Below, piece by piece: positions 45,272-53,030 of a stretch of DNA of 64,000 nt. The translations under genes and the position numbers were made by a program. Below the pieces are notes generated by a model that searched no databases, was not told the origin of the DNA, and saw nothing but the letters and a program-made list of their open reading frames with translations. The stretch is from DASPHG01 sp963748315. Its GTDB lineage: Bacteria > Actinomycetota > Thermoleophilia > Solirubrobacterales > Thermoleophilaceae. The stretch covers positions 186,001-250,000 of the forward strand of contig CAVVIK010000006.1 in NCBI GenBank assembly GCA_963748315.1, written 5' to 3'. Position 1 is the first letter of the stretch; every line of letters starts with the position of its first letter.

Positions 45272-46040
45272 GGGGGACACGATTCATGCCGCCGCCCGCC
45301 GGGTCGGCGCCGCCCTCGTCGGCAAGGAGATCGTCTCGGTCGAGACCCCGCAGCGGCGCCACGCGATGGACCGCTGGCCCGACCGGCTCGCGGGCCAGGC
45401 GGTGCGCAGCGTGGACGCGCACGGCAAGCACCTCTTCCTGCGCTTCGGCGGCGACCTCACACTCCATTCGCACCTGCGCATGGGCGGCATGTGGGGCGTC
45501 TACGAGCCAGGGCGGCGCTGGTCGCGCTCGCCGCATCGCGCGTGGCTCGTGATCCGCACCCCCGAGCACGAGGTGGTCCAGTTCGACGGGCCCGTGCTCG
45601 AGTTGATGACCGAAAGCCGCACGCGCTTCGACCTGCGGCTCGCGGCGCTCGGGCCGGACATACTCGCGCCGAAGCTCGACGAGCGCCGGTTTCTCACGCG
45701 CCTGCGCGAGGACGACCCGACGCGTGGGATCGGCGATGCGCTGCTCGACCAGCGCAACATCGCGGGGATCGGGAACGTGTGGAAGTCCGAGGGCTGCTTC
45801 GAGGAGCGCGTGGACCCGTGGCGAAGGGTCGCCGACGTCGCCGACGACGAGGTGCTCCGGGTCATCCGGACCACGCGCATGCGAATGCAGGACTCGGTTT
45901 CACGCGGTGGTCACATCCGCGGGCTCCAGGTCTACGATCGTGCAGGGCGGCCATGCCCTCGCTGCAAGAGCCCAATCCGCGCACGCGGCCAAGGCGACGA
46001 CAACCGCACGACCTTCTGGTGCCCCGCGTGCCAGCGCTGA
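45264..46040 (+). CDS. Fpg/Nei-family DNA glycosylase/AP lyase
   Basis: 258 residues from GTG. The N-terminus PEGDTIHAAARRV gives the catalytic Pro2 and Glu3 in the Nei (endonuclease VIII) form. DQRNIAGIGNVWKSE is the helix-two-turn-helix, and the C-terminal zinc finger CPRCKS to CPACQR has its four Cys. It excises oxidised pyrimidines and nicks the site. The coding overlap with lhr suggests coupled production of helicase and glycosylase. Confidence 0.9.
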   Translation: MPEGDTIHAAARRVGAALVGKEIVSVETPQRRHAMDRWPDRLAGQAVRSVDAHGKHLFLRFGGDLTLHSHLRMGGMWGVYEPGRRWSRSPHRAWLVIRTPEHEVVQFDGPVLELMTESRTRFDLRLAALGPDILAPKLDERRFLTRLREDDPTRGIGDALLDQRNIAGIGNVWKSEGCFEERVDPWRRVADVADDEVLRVIRTTRMRMQDSVSRGGHIRGLQVYDRAGRPCPRCKSPIRARGQGDDNRTTFWCPACQR

Positions 46041-46725
46041 AGCGAGTCGGGCACAAGGGCGCGGACCACGTCGCGCCAGGCAACACGCGCGAGAGCTTCG
46101 AGGCGGCATTGGAGCACGGCGTCGACATGATCGAGTTCGACGTGCTCCGCCTGCGCGACGGGCGGCTCGTGCTGGCGCACGACTACAGCGACGCCGGAAA
46201 GCGCACGCCGCTGACACTCGACGAGGGGCTCGACCTCTTCGCGGGCGAGGCGTACTCAGGCGTGGAGCTAGACGTCGACCTCAAACTGCCTGGCTACGAG
46301 CGCGAGGTCGTCGAGGGGCTGGCGAAGCGCGTGGCCTGTCGGGGCGGTCGCTGATCTCGAGCCAGTACCTGGAGAGCATCGACCGCCTGCGCGAGCTCGA
46401 GCCCGACGTGCGCCGCGGCTGGTCGGTGCCGCGTGCACAGCGCGACTACACCCGCAGCATCTGGGCGGTGCCCGCCTTCGGGCTGCTCCAGGTGATCAAG
46501 CGGCGGCTCCCCCCGCGCGCCGCGAGCTTCATCCGCACCGGCAGGATCCACGCCGTCATGGCCCACTACTACGTCGTCACTCAGCGGCTCGCGGACGCCG
46601 TCCGGGAGGCGGGTGGCGAGCTCTACGTGTGGACGGTGGACGACGCCGACAAGATCGCCCGCTTCGAGGCGCTCGGCGCGCACGGGGTCATCACAAACGA
46701 CCCCCGCCTTTTCACGGGTACCTGA
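46028..46725 (+). CDS. Glycerophosphodiester phosphodiesterase-like protein, frameshifted
   Basis: GTG start at 46028, overlapping the Nei-type gene by 13 bp. RVGHKGADHVAPGNTRESF stands for the family's HRG...PENT motif but has Lys for Arg and Gly for the metal-binding Glu. MIEFDVLRLRDGRLVLAHD (Glu, Asp, His) is normal. Near 46325-46335 a stop appears in frame, and homology continues in another frame from RGLSGRSLISSQYLESIDRL to WTVDDADKIARFEALGAHGV, a typical GDPD end. Rejoined length is about 232 residues. The altered first motif may lower or change activity. Confidence 0.75.
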
Positions 46726-47272
46726 TCTCGCAGAGCCCGCTCGAGTAGTCGTACGGGTCGCCGTAGCTGCCCGTCGGGTGGCCGGCGAGGGTGACGCGCC
46801 GCTCGCGTCGGACGACCTCGCCGCTCCTGCGCCGCCGCCACTGGAACTTGACCACGCCCCGCACCACGTGCGTTGAGGTCGGCAGCGGCGGGTCGATCGT
46901 GAACCGGCGGCCCGCCTGGCGCGCGCGCGGGCGCGCGCTGCCGACCTCGACCCAGGGCGACTGGCTGTCTCCGGGAATGCGGTGCCAGGTCTCCGTGGCG
47001 CGGTCGTAGTAGGTCGCCCGGAAGCGCATCCACATCGTCTGCCGGGTCCGGTTGCCGGGCATGCTCGCGCGCACGCCGAGCACGTTCGGATACGCCTCGG
47101 TGTCGCAGATGTTGATCGTCGCCCAGAGGTCGCCGGCATCTGATGCCGCCGCGGGCGCCGGCAGGGCCAGCGCTAGCAGTAGCGCGAGAACGAGGAACAC
47201 GACCGTGATGAAACGCCGGCCCCAGCGTAGTTGCGGTATGAGCGGAGCAGTCGCGGAACGGATATCCGGCAC
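46712..47272 (-). CDS. Secreted protein of unknown function
   Basis: Up to 186 residues. A hydrophobic signal (FLVLALLLALALPAPAAA) is followed by a mature domain with two Cys (ICDTEAYPNV and GLCEIRYP) likely to form a disulfide. A GTG start at 47272 would overlap the divergent sigma factor gene by 35 bp; a GTG at 47203 just before the signal peptide is an alternative. Family not recognised. The 3' end overlaps the GDPD-like gene by 14 bp. Confidence 0.65.
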   Translation of the reverse strand: MPDIRSATAPLIPQLRWGRRFITVVFLVLALLLALALPAPAAASDAGDLWATINICDTEAYPNVLGVRASMPGNRTRQTMWMRFRATYYDRATETWHRIPGDSQSPWVEVGSARPRARQAGRRFTIDPPLPTSTHVVRGVVKFQWRRRRSGEVVRRERRVTLAGHPTGSYGDPYDYSSGLCEIRYP

Positions 47273-47786
47273 CTTCGACCACAGCGCGGCGACCCCTTCC
47301 GAGGCGTTCGAGGCGCTCTACCGTCGCGCCTTTCCACGGGTCTACGGCTACGTCGCCACCATGCTTCGCGACCGCGCTGCGGCGGAGGAGGTCACGGCGC
47401 AGGCGTTCGAGCGTGCCTTCCGGAAGCGGCGCAGTTTCCGCGCCTCGCGCGGGAGCGAGGAGGCATGGCTGTTCGGCATCGCACGCAACGCCGCACTCGA
47501 CGAGCTGCGCCGCCGCAAGCGGCGCGCGGCGCTCGAGGGCGACCCCGAGGACGTGCACGCCGTCGCCCCTGACGAGCATGCCGAGCGCGCCCTCCGCCGC
47601 GAGGCGGTCCGCGCTGCCCTCGAGCGGCTCGAGCCGCGCGAGCGCGAGCTCGTCGCGCTCAAGTTCGCCGGCGGGCTCTCGCACGAGGAGATCGCGCGCG
47701 TGCTCGGCATCTCTGCGTCGAACGCCGGGACGCGCCTGCACCGTGCGCTCGAGAAGCTGAGGAGGGATTGCAATGAGGACGCTTGA
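47238..47786 (+). CDS. ECF RNA polymerase sigma factor
   Basis: 182 residues. Region 2 is FEALYRRAFPRVYGYVATML, AAAEEVTAQAFERAFRK and WLFGIARNAALDELRRR; region 4 is LERLEPRERELVALKFAGGL, HEEIARVLGISASNAGTRLH. Its stop lies inside the next gene (14-bp overlap), which encodes a membrane protein with a short cytoplasmic N-terminus, a likely anti-sigma factor. The signal sensed is unknown. Confidence 0.88.
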   Translation: MSGAVAERISGTFDHSAATPSEAFEALYRRAFPRVYGYVATMLRDRAAAEEVTAQAFERAFRKRRSFRASRGSEEAWLFGIARNAALDELRRRKRRAALEGDPEDVHAVAPDEHAERALRREAVRAALERLEPRERELVALKFAGGLSHEEIARVLGISASNAGTRLHRALEKLRRDCNEDA

Positions 47787-48753
47787 GGACGTGCTCGAGG
47801 AGATCACCCCGACCCCGGACCCCGACTTCGTCGCCGACATGGAGTGGCGGATGCGACGCGGCTTCCCCAAGCCGCAGAAGCGCCGCCTCCCAGCCCTCCG
47901 CCCGCGCCCGGTGATCGCCGTTGCGGCCAGCATGCTGCTCGCCGTCATCGTCGCGGTCTCGCTCACGGGTGAGGACGAGAGGCCCGTTCCTCCGCAAACG
48001 GCGATGGAGGCGATAGCGCCGGCAGTCGAAGACCGGGCGTTCGCGCCGGGAGCCAGCGGCGGCGGGGCGATCGCGCCCGGGACCGAGGTCCGCCGCATAG
48101 AGCGGTCGGCCCAGCTCACGCTCGCGTCCGACCCCGACGAGTTCGACCGGATTGCGGACGCGATCTTCCGGATCGCCGACAGCCGCGACGGCTTCGTGCT
48201 CCAGTCGTCCATAACCCAGGGAGAGAACGGCTTCAGCGGCGGCTCGTTCGACCTGCGCGTCCCCGCCGCCGGCCTCCAGGCGACCCTCGGCGAGCTGTCG
48301 GCGCTGGCGACGGTGCGCGCCCGCAGTGAGTCCGGCACCGACGTAACCGGCTCGTTCGTGTCGACCCGCGACCGGCTGCGCACGGCGCGGGCGCTCCGTG
48401 CGAGCCTGCTGCGCCGGCTGGAGCTGGCGATCACCGACACCGCCGCGAACGCGATCCAGCGCCGGCTCGACATCGTCGGCAGCAGAATCACCCGCCTGCG
48501 GGGCCAGCTACGGGACATGCGCCAGCGAACCGAGTTCGCGACGGTCTTCGTCGAGCTCGTCGACGAGGACTCCGGTGTGGTCACGGGCGAGGCCGATGAG
48601 GCGCTCGACGACGCCGTGGGGTCGCTCGAGGACATCCTCACCTTCCTGATCAGGGCGGCCGGGATCATGCTGCCGCTCGCTCTCGTCGGAGGCATTGGCT
48701 GGCTCCTCGTGACCCGGGCGCGCAGGCGCGCACGCGAGCGCGCGCTGGCTTAG
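47773..48753 (+). CDS. DUF4349 membrane protein, probable anti-sigma partner
   Basis: 326 residues. A cytoplasmic N-terminal part of about 45 residues (PTPDPDFVADMEWRMRRGFP) precedes a membrane helix (VIAVAASMLLAVIVAVSLT). An extracellular DUF4349 domain with a helical hairpin (TARALRASLLRRLELAI to SRITRLRGQLRDM) and a second helix at the C-terminus (IMLPLALVGGIGWLLV) follow. The N-terminal motif and the overlap with the sigma factor gene are those of a membrane-bound anti-sigma factor. The function of the outer domain is unknown. Confidence 0.72.
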   Translation: MRTLEDVLEEITPTPDPDFVADMEWRMRRGFPKPQKRRLPALRPRPVIAVAASMLLAVIVAVSLTGEDERPVPPQTAMEAIAPAVEDRAFAPGASGGGAIAPGTEVRRIERSAQLTLASDPDEFDRIADAIFRIADSRDGFVLQSSITQGENGFSGGSFDLRVPAAGLQATLGELSALATVRARSESGTDVTGSFVSTRDRLRTARALRASLLRRLELAITDTAANAIQRRLDIVGSRITRLRGQLRDMRQRTEFATVFVELVDEDSGVVTGEADEALDDAVGSLEDILTFLIRAAGIMLPLALVGGIGWLLVTRARRRARERALA

Positions 48754-48762
48754 TCTTGGCCT

Positions 48763-49455
48763 CTGTCCAACGGCTCTGACACGGTCGAACTCCTGACGAA
48801 CGTCCCCCTGTTCGCAGGGCTGGCGCCGAGCGACCTCGCGCAGCTCGCCGACGTCGCCGTCCCGCGGCGCTGGTCCGCCGGCGAGGTCGTCTTCCGCGAG
48901 GGGGACGATGGCGACACGTGCTACGTGGTGCGGAGCGGCGCCGCGCGCGTCACCCGCAACCACAGCGACGGCCGCGCGATCACGCTCGCCGAGCTCCGGC
49001 GCGGTGACATCTTCGGCGAGCTCGCAATGTGGGGCGGCGAGACCCGCTCTGCGACCGTCGAGGCGCTCGAGGACACGACCGCCGTGGCGCTGCTCGCCGG
49101 CGACGTGCGGCGGCTGCTTGCGGCCCGGCCTGAGATCGCGGTGAAGCTTCTGGGCGAGCTCGCGGCCAGGCTGCGCGCCGCCAACGAGCGCATCACGCGG
49201 CAGTCGTTCCAGACCGTCGCCGGCCGTGTCGCATCCGTATTGGTCGGGCAGGTCGAGGCGCGGATCCGCGAGGGCGCGGATGAGCGCGACGTCGTGATCT
49301 CGGCGACCCAGGCGGACATCGCGCAGCTGGCCGGCTCGTCGCGCGAGTCGGCGTCGCGCTTCCTGGCGACACTCGAACGTGCCGGCGTGGTCTCGACCGG
49401 CCGGGCGAAGGTCACGGTGCATGACCCCGCCGCCCTCCGAAACTACATTTACTGA
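48763..49455 (+). CDS. Crp/Fnr-family transcriptional regulator
   Basis: About 230 residues. The cyclic-nucleotide-binding fold starts with ELLTNVPLFAGLAPSDLAQL and has GEVVFREGDDGDTCYVV, ARVTR and GDIFGELAMWGGETRSATV; a C-terminal winged helix has SATQADIAQLAGSSRESASR. The first ATG/GTG/TTG in frame lies inside the conserved fold, so the true start must be upstream. A CTG at 48763 gives a natural N-terminus 10 bp after the previous gene; a start-codon sequence error is the other explanation. The ligand is unknown. Confidence 0.75.
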   Translation: MSNGSDTVELLTNVPLFAGLAPSDLAQLADVAVPRRWSAGEVVFREGDDGDTCYVVRSGAARVTRNHSDGRAITLAELRRGDIFGELAMWGGETRSATVEALEDTTAVALLAGDVRRLLAARPEIAVKLLGELAARLRAANERITRQSFQTVAGRVASVLVGQVEARIREGADERDVVISATQADIAQLAGSSRESASRFLATLERAGVVSTGRAKVTVHDPAALRNYIY

Positions 49456-50062
49456 CGCCCGTGCACGGATGGTCGAGCGGCAGCTGCGGCGTCGCGGCAT
49501 TACCGACGACCGCGTCCTGGCCGCGATGAGCACCGTTCCACGTGAGCGATTCGTGCCGCCCCGCGAGCGTTCGCGCGCGTACCGCGACGGCGCGCTTCCG
49601 ATCGCGTCGGGCCAGACGATCTCGCAGCCGTGGATCGTCGCCGCGATGGCGCAGGCCCTGGAGCTGAAAGGCGACGAGCGCGTGCTGGAGGTCGGGGCCG
49701 GATCGGGCTACTCGGCCGCCGTCCTCTCACTTCTCTGCCGGGACGTCGTCACGATCGAGCGGCATGTTGCGCTCGCCGACCAGGCGAAGGCGCTCCTCGA
49801 CGAGCTCGGCTACGCGAATGTCGAGGTACGCGCGGGCGACGGCACCCGCGGCGCGCCCGACCGGGCGCCATTCGACGGAATCTCCGTGACCGCCACCGCC
49901 GAGGGTGCGGTGCCGCGCGCGCTGCTCGAGCAGCTCGCGGCGAACGGGACGCTCGTGTGCCCGCTTCGCCGCGGCGGGAGCGAACATCTCGTCCGCGTGC
50001 GCGGCGGAGTCGAGGAGACGCTCGCCTCCGTGCGCTTCGTCCCGCTGGTAAGCGACGAGTGA
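49421..50062 (+). CDS. pcm: Protein-L-isoaspartate O-methyltransferase
   Basis: 213 residues. ARMVERQLRRRGITDDRVL, PRERFVPP and LPIASGQTISQPWIVAAM are typical PCMT sequences, and RVLEVGAGSGYSAAVL is SAM motif I. The enzyme methylates isoaspartyl residues so that damaged proteins can be repaired. The ATG at 49421 lies within the end of the Crp/Fnr gene (35-bp overlap); an ATG at 49469 would still leave the core but shorten the family's N-terminus. Confidence 0.88.
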   Translation: MTPPPSETTFTDARARMVERQLRRRGITDDRVLAAMSTVPRERFVPPRERSRAYRDGALPIASGQTISQPWIVAAMAQALELKGDERVLEVGAGSGYSAAVLSLLCRDVVTIERHVALADQAKALLDELGYANVEVRAGDGTRGAPDRAPFDGISVTATAEGAVPRALLEQLAANGTLVCPLRRGGSEHLVRVRGGVEETLASVRFVPLVSDE

Positions 50063-50499
50063 CGGAGAAACCCCCGCTTCTGCGCGAGTTCTCCGCCGGT
50101 GGGCTCGTGGTGCGCCGGATGCGCGGCCGCCCCTACATCGCCGCCGTCCGCGTCAAGGAGGGCACGGTCCTCGCGCTGCCGAAGGGCCACATCGAGCAGG
50201 GCGAGAGCGGCGCCGAGACCGCGGTCCGGGAGGTGCGCGAGGAGACGGGGATCGACAGCCGGCTGATCGAGAAGCTCGACGACATCCGCTACTGGTACAC
50301 GCGGGACGGCGCGCGCGTGCTCAAGGTCGTCTCGTTCTTCCTGCTCGCGTACCGGTCCGGCTCGGTGCGCGACTACCAGCGCGAGGAGGTCGACAGCGCG
50401 GAATGGATCCCGCTCGAGGAGGCGCCGGACCGCCTGGCCTACCGAGGCGAGAAGGAGATGGCCCGCGCCGCCCTATCGAAGCTGGCCGACAAAAGCTAG
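50059..50499 (+). CDS. Nudix hydrolase
   Basis: 146 residues from GTG, overlapping pcm by 4 bp. The Nudix box is complete (GHIEQGESGAETAVREVR, then EETGI), with all the metal-binding Glu residues. REFSAGGLVVRR and EEVDSAEWIPLEEA are usual flanks of MutT/Ap4A-hydrolase-like members. The substrate is unknown; nucleotide clean-up is typical. Confidence 0.87.
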   Translation: MTEKPPLLREFSAGGLVVRRMRGRPYIAAVRVKEGTVLALPKGHIEQGESGAETAVREVREETGIDSRLIEKLDDIRYWYTRDGARVLKVVSFFLLAYRSGSVRDYQREEVDSAEWIPLEEAPDRLAYRGEKEMARAALSKLADKS

Positions 50500-50509
50500 G
50501 CTCCGCCGC

Positions 50510-50908
50510 GTGTTCGTCCTGAACTTCTACTCGCCCATGTTCGTGGACCAGCTTCGGCGCCACCGCAAGACGGCGACGATCCGGCTGGGCGACAAGAGCG
50601 CGAAATACAAGAAGGGCAACGTCGTGATGATCACGGTCGGCTTCCAGCACTCGCCGCGAGAGAAGATCTTCCTCGCCGTGATCGACGAGGTGGAGGTCAA
50701 GCGCGTCAAGGAGCTCTCCCCGCGCGACATCGAGCACGACAACCCCGAATTCCGCCGCCTCGACGAGACGGTCCACTTCCTGGAGCAGATCTACGGCCGC
50801 TCGGTGAGCGAGGACGACGTCGTCACCATCGTGCGCTTCTCCGAGATCAAGGAGACCCCCACGGAGTTCTCCGAGCGCCTCCGGGGCTCGGCCCCGCACC
50901 AGAATTAG
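50510..50908 (+). CDS. ASCH/PUA-like domain protein
   Basis: 132 residues from GTG. LNFYSPMFVDQLRRHRKTATIRLGDKSAKYKKGNVV and IFLAVIDEVEVKRVKEL show the ASCH fold pattern (beta-barrel related to PUA), which binds RNA or small nucleotides. Ends just before the first CIRCE operator. Function not established; the neighbouring nucleotide-hydrolase gene is compatible with an RNA or nucleotide role. Confidence 0.7.
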   Translation: MFVLNFYSPMFVDQLRRHRKTATIRLGDKSAKYKKGNVVMITVGFQHSPREKIFLAVIDEVEVKRVKELSPRDIEHDNPEFRRLDETVHFLEQIYGRSVSEDDVVTIVRFSEIKETPTEFSERLRGSAPHQN

Positions 50909-50912
50909 CGCC

Positions 50913-50937
50913 TGGCACTCGCAGGCGATGAGTGCCA
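50913..50937. promoter_or_regulatory. CIRCE operator 1 (HrcA site)
   Basis: TGGCACTC, nine bases, GAGTGCCA: the controlling inverted repeat of chaperone expression in its standard 8-9-8 geometry. It lies 65 bp before groES and is the target of the HrcA repressor; hrcA itself is not in this window. Confidence 0.92.
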
Positions 50938-50942
50938 CTCTT

Positions 50943-50967
50943 TGGCACTCTCACTGCTAGAGTGCCA
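50943..50967. promoter_or_regulatory. CIRCE operator 2 (HrcA site)
   Basis: TGGCACTC, nine bases, GAGTGCCA, starting 30 bp after the first copy. Both half-sites are identical to those of CIRCE 1, so HrcA dimers could bind side by side. A GGAGG Shine-Dalgarno follows at 50989-50993. Confidence 0.92.
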
Positions 50968-51002
50968 CGTCTGAAAAGGACTCAATCCGGAGGTCTGAAC
51001 GA

Positions 51003-51293
51003 ATGAAGCTGAAGCCTCTCGGCGATCGCGTGATCGTCAAGGCAATCGAGGAGGATGAGACGACCGCCAGCGGCATCGTCCTCCCCGACACCGCGAAGGA
51101 AAAGCCGCAGCGCGGCAAGGTCGTCGCCGTCGGCGACGGGAAGTGGGACGAGGACGGCGACAAGCGGATCCCGCTCGACGTCGCGGAGGGCGACGAGGTC
51201 CTCTACTCCAAGTACGGCGGCACCGAGATCAACGTCGAGGGCGACGACCTGCTCGTCCTCCGCGAGTCGGACGTGCTGGCCAAGGTTGCCTAA
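51003..51293 (+). CDS. groS: Co-chaperonin GroES
   Basis: 96 residues of the Cpn10 family: KLKPLGDRVIVKAIEEDE at the N-terminus, the mobile loop near TASGIVLPDTAKEKPQ, GKVVAVGDGK, and the closing ILLRESDVLA-type end (LLVLRESDVLAKV). It caps the GroEL cavity. It shares an operon with groEL and is controlled by two CIRCE sites upstream. Confidence 0.96.
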   Translation: MKLKPLGDRVIVKAIEEDETTASGIVLPDTAKEKPQRGKVVAVGDGKWDEDGDKRIPLDVAEGDEVLYSKYGGTEINVEGDDLLVLRESDVLAKVA

Positions 51294-51324
51294 CTCACGA
51301 GACTGAAGACGGAGGAATCTAGAA

Positions 51325-52953
51325 ATGGCTCACAAGGAGCTGAAGTACGACACCGCGGCGCGGCAGGCCCTCGAGGCCGGCGTCGACAGTGTCGCGAACG
51401 CGGTCAAGGTGACCCTTGGCCCGAAGGGACGCTACGTCGTCCTCGACAAGAAGTTCGGCGCCCCGACCATCACGAACGACGGTGTGACGATCGCGCGTGA
51501 GATCGAGGTCGAGGACGTCTTCGAGAACCAGGGCGCGCAGCTCGTGCGGGAGGTCGCCACGGCGACCAACGACGTCGCCGGCGACGGCACGACGACCGCC
51601 ACGGTGCTCGCCCAGAACATCGTCCGCAGCGGACTGAAGAACGTCACCGCGGGCGCCAACCCGATCGCCCTGCGGCGCGGCATCGAGCGCGCCGTCGACC
51701 AGGTGGTCGAGGACATCCGCGCGCAGGCGAAGGAGATCGCCGGCAAGGATCAGATCGCGCGCGTCGCGGCCATCTCGGCCGGCGACGACGATATCGGCGA
51801 CGTGATCGCCGATGCGATCGAGAAGGTCGGCAAGGACGGCGTCGTGAACGTCGAGGAGGGCCAGACGTTCGGCATGGACCTCGAGTTCACGGAGGGCATG
51901 CAGTTCGACAAGGGCTACATCTCGCCGTACATGGTCACCGACCAGGACCGGATGGAGGCCGTCCTCGAGGACCCCTACATCCTGATCGCGAACCAGAAGA
52001 TCGGCTCGGTCCGCGACCTGCTGCCGGTGCTCGAGCAGGTGATCCAGTCGGGCAAGCCCCTGCTGGTCATCGCCGAGGACGTCGAGGGCGAGGCGCTCGC
52101 GACGCTCGTCGTGAACAAGCTCCGCGGCACCTTCACGGCCGTCGCGGTCAAGGCGCCGGGCTTCGGCGATCGCCGCAAGCGGATGCTCGAGGACATCAGC
52201 ATCCTCTCCGGCGGCGAGGTGATCACCGAGGAGATGGGCCTCAAGCTCGAGAACACGCAGATCTCGCAGCTCGGCCACGCCCGTCGCGTCGTCGTGACGA
52301 AGGACACCACGACGGTGATCGACGGAGCCGGTGATGCCGAAGGGATCAAGGGCCGCATCAACCAGATCAAGCAGGAGATCGAGAACACCGACTCCGACTT
52401 CGATCGGGAGAAGCTGCAGGAGCGGCTGGCGAAGCTCTCCGGTGGCGTTGCGGTGGTCAAGGTCGGCGCTGCCACCGAGACCGAGATGAAGGAGAAGAAG
52501 CACCGCGTCGAGGACGCGCTGCAGGCCACCCGTGCCGCCCTCGAGGAGGGCATCGTGCCGGGCGGCGGCACCGCGCTGCTTGAGGCCGCGAAGGCGGTCA
52601 AGGTCGACGCGCTCGACGACGGCGACGAGCAGACCGGTGCGCGGATCATCCTCCGCGCGCTGGAGGAGCCCGTCCGCCAGCTCGCCGAGAACGCCGGGCT
52701 CGAGGGCTCGGTCGTGGTCAACGACGTCCGCAAGGCCAAGAAGGGCCAGGGCCTGAACGCCGAGACGGGCGAGATCGTCGACCTCGTCGAGGCCGGGATC
52801 ATCGATCCCGCGATGGTCACGCGCTCGGCGCTCCAGAACGCCGCGTCGATCGCGAAGAACATCCTCACCACCGAGGCCATCGTCGCCGAGATGCCGGAGA
52901 AGGATGGCGCCGGCATGGGCGGCATGCCCGGCGGCATGGACGGAATGATGTAA
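51325..52953 (+). CDS. groL: Chaperonin GroEL
   Basis: 542 residues. VTLGPKGRYVVLDKKFGAP, TNDVAGDGTTTATVLAQ (ATPase Asp) and GIVPGGGTALL are invariant Cpn60 sequences, and the C-terminus ends in a Gly-Gly-Met tail (GMGGMPGGMDGMM). An AGGAGG-like site precedes the ATG. It follows groES by 31 bp and a strong terminator follows its stop. No second groEL is present here. Confidence 0.97.
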   Translation: MAHKELKYDTAARQALEAGVDSVANAVKVTLGPKGRYVVLDKKFGAPTITNDGVTIAREIEVEDVFENQGAQLVREVATATNDVAGDGTTTATVLAQNIVRSGLKNVTAGANPIALRRGIERAVDQVVEDIRAQAKEIAGKDQIARVAAISAGDDDIGDVIADAIEKVGKDGVVNVEEGQTFGMDLEFTEGMQFDKGYISPYMVTDQDRMEAVLEDPYILIANQKIGSVRDLLPVLEQVIQSGKPLLVIAEDVEGEALATLVVNKLRGTFTAVAVKAPGFGDRRKRMLEDISILSGGEVITEEMGLKLENTQISQLGHARRVVVTKDTTTVIDGAGDAEGIKGRINQIKQEIENTDSDFDREKLQERLAKLSGGVAVVKVGAATETEMKEKKHRVEDALQATRAALEEGIVPGGGTALLEAAKAVKVDALDDGDEQTGARIILRALEEPVRQLAENAGLEGSVVVNDVRKAKKGQGLNAETGEIVDLVEAGIIDPAMVTRSALQNAASIAKNILTTEAIVAEMPEKDGAGMGGMPGGMDGMM

Positions 52954-52978
52954 GGAGCGACAGCTCCGCTTTGGAAAG

Positions 52979-53006
52979 GGCCCGGCTTCGGTCGGGCCTT
53001 TTCTTT
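52979..53006 (+). terminator. Rho-independent terminator of groES-groEL
   Basis: GGCCCGGC-TTCG-GTCGGGCC forms an 8-bp stem (one G-T pair) closed by a CUUCGG tetraloop and followed by TTTTCTTT. It starts 26 bases after the groEL stop. Confidence 0.9.
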
Positions 53007-53030
53007 GCCCTAATCCGCGAGACTCGCGCT

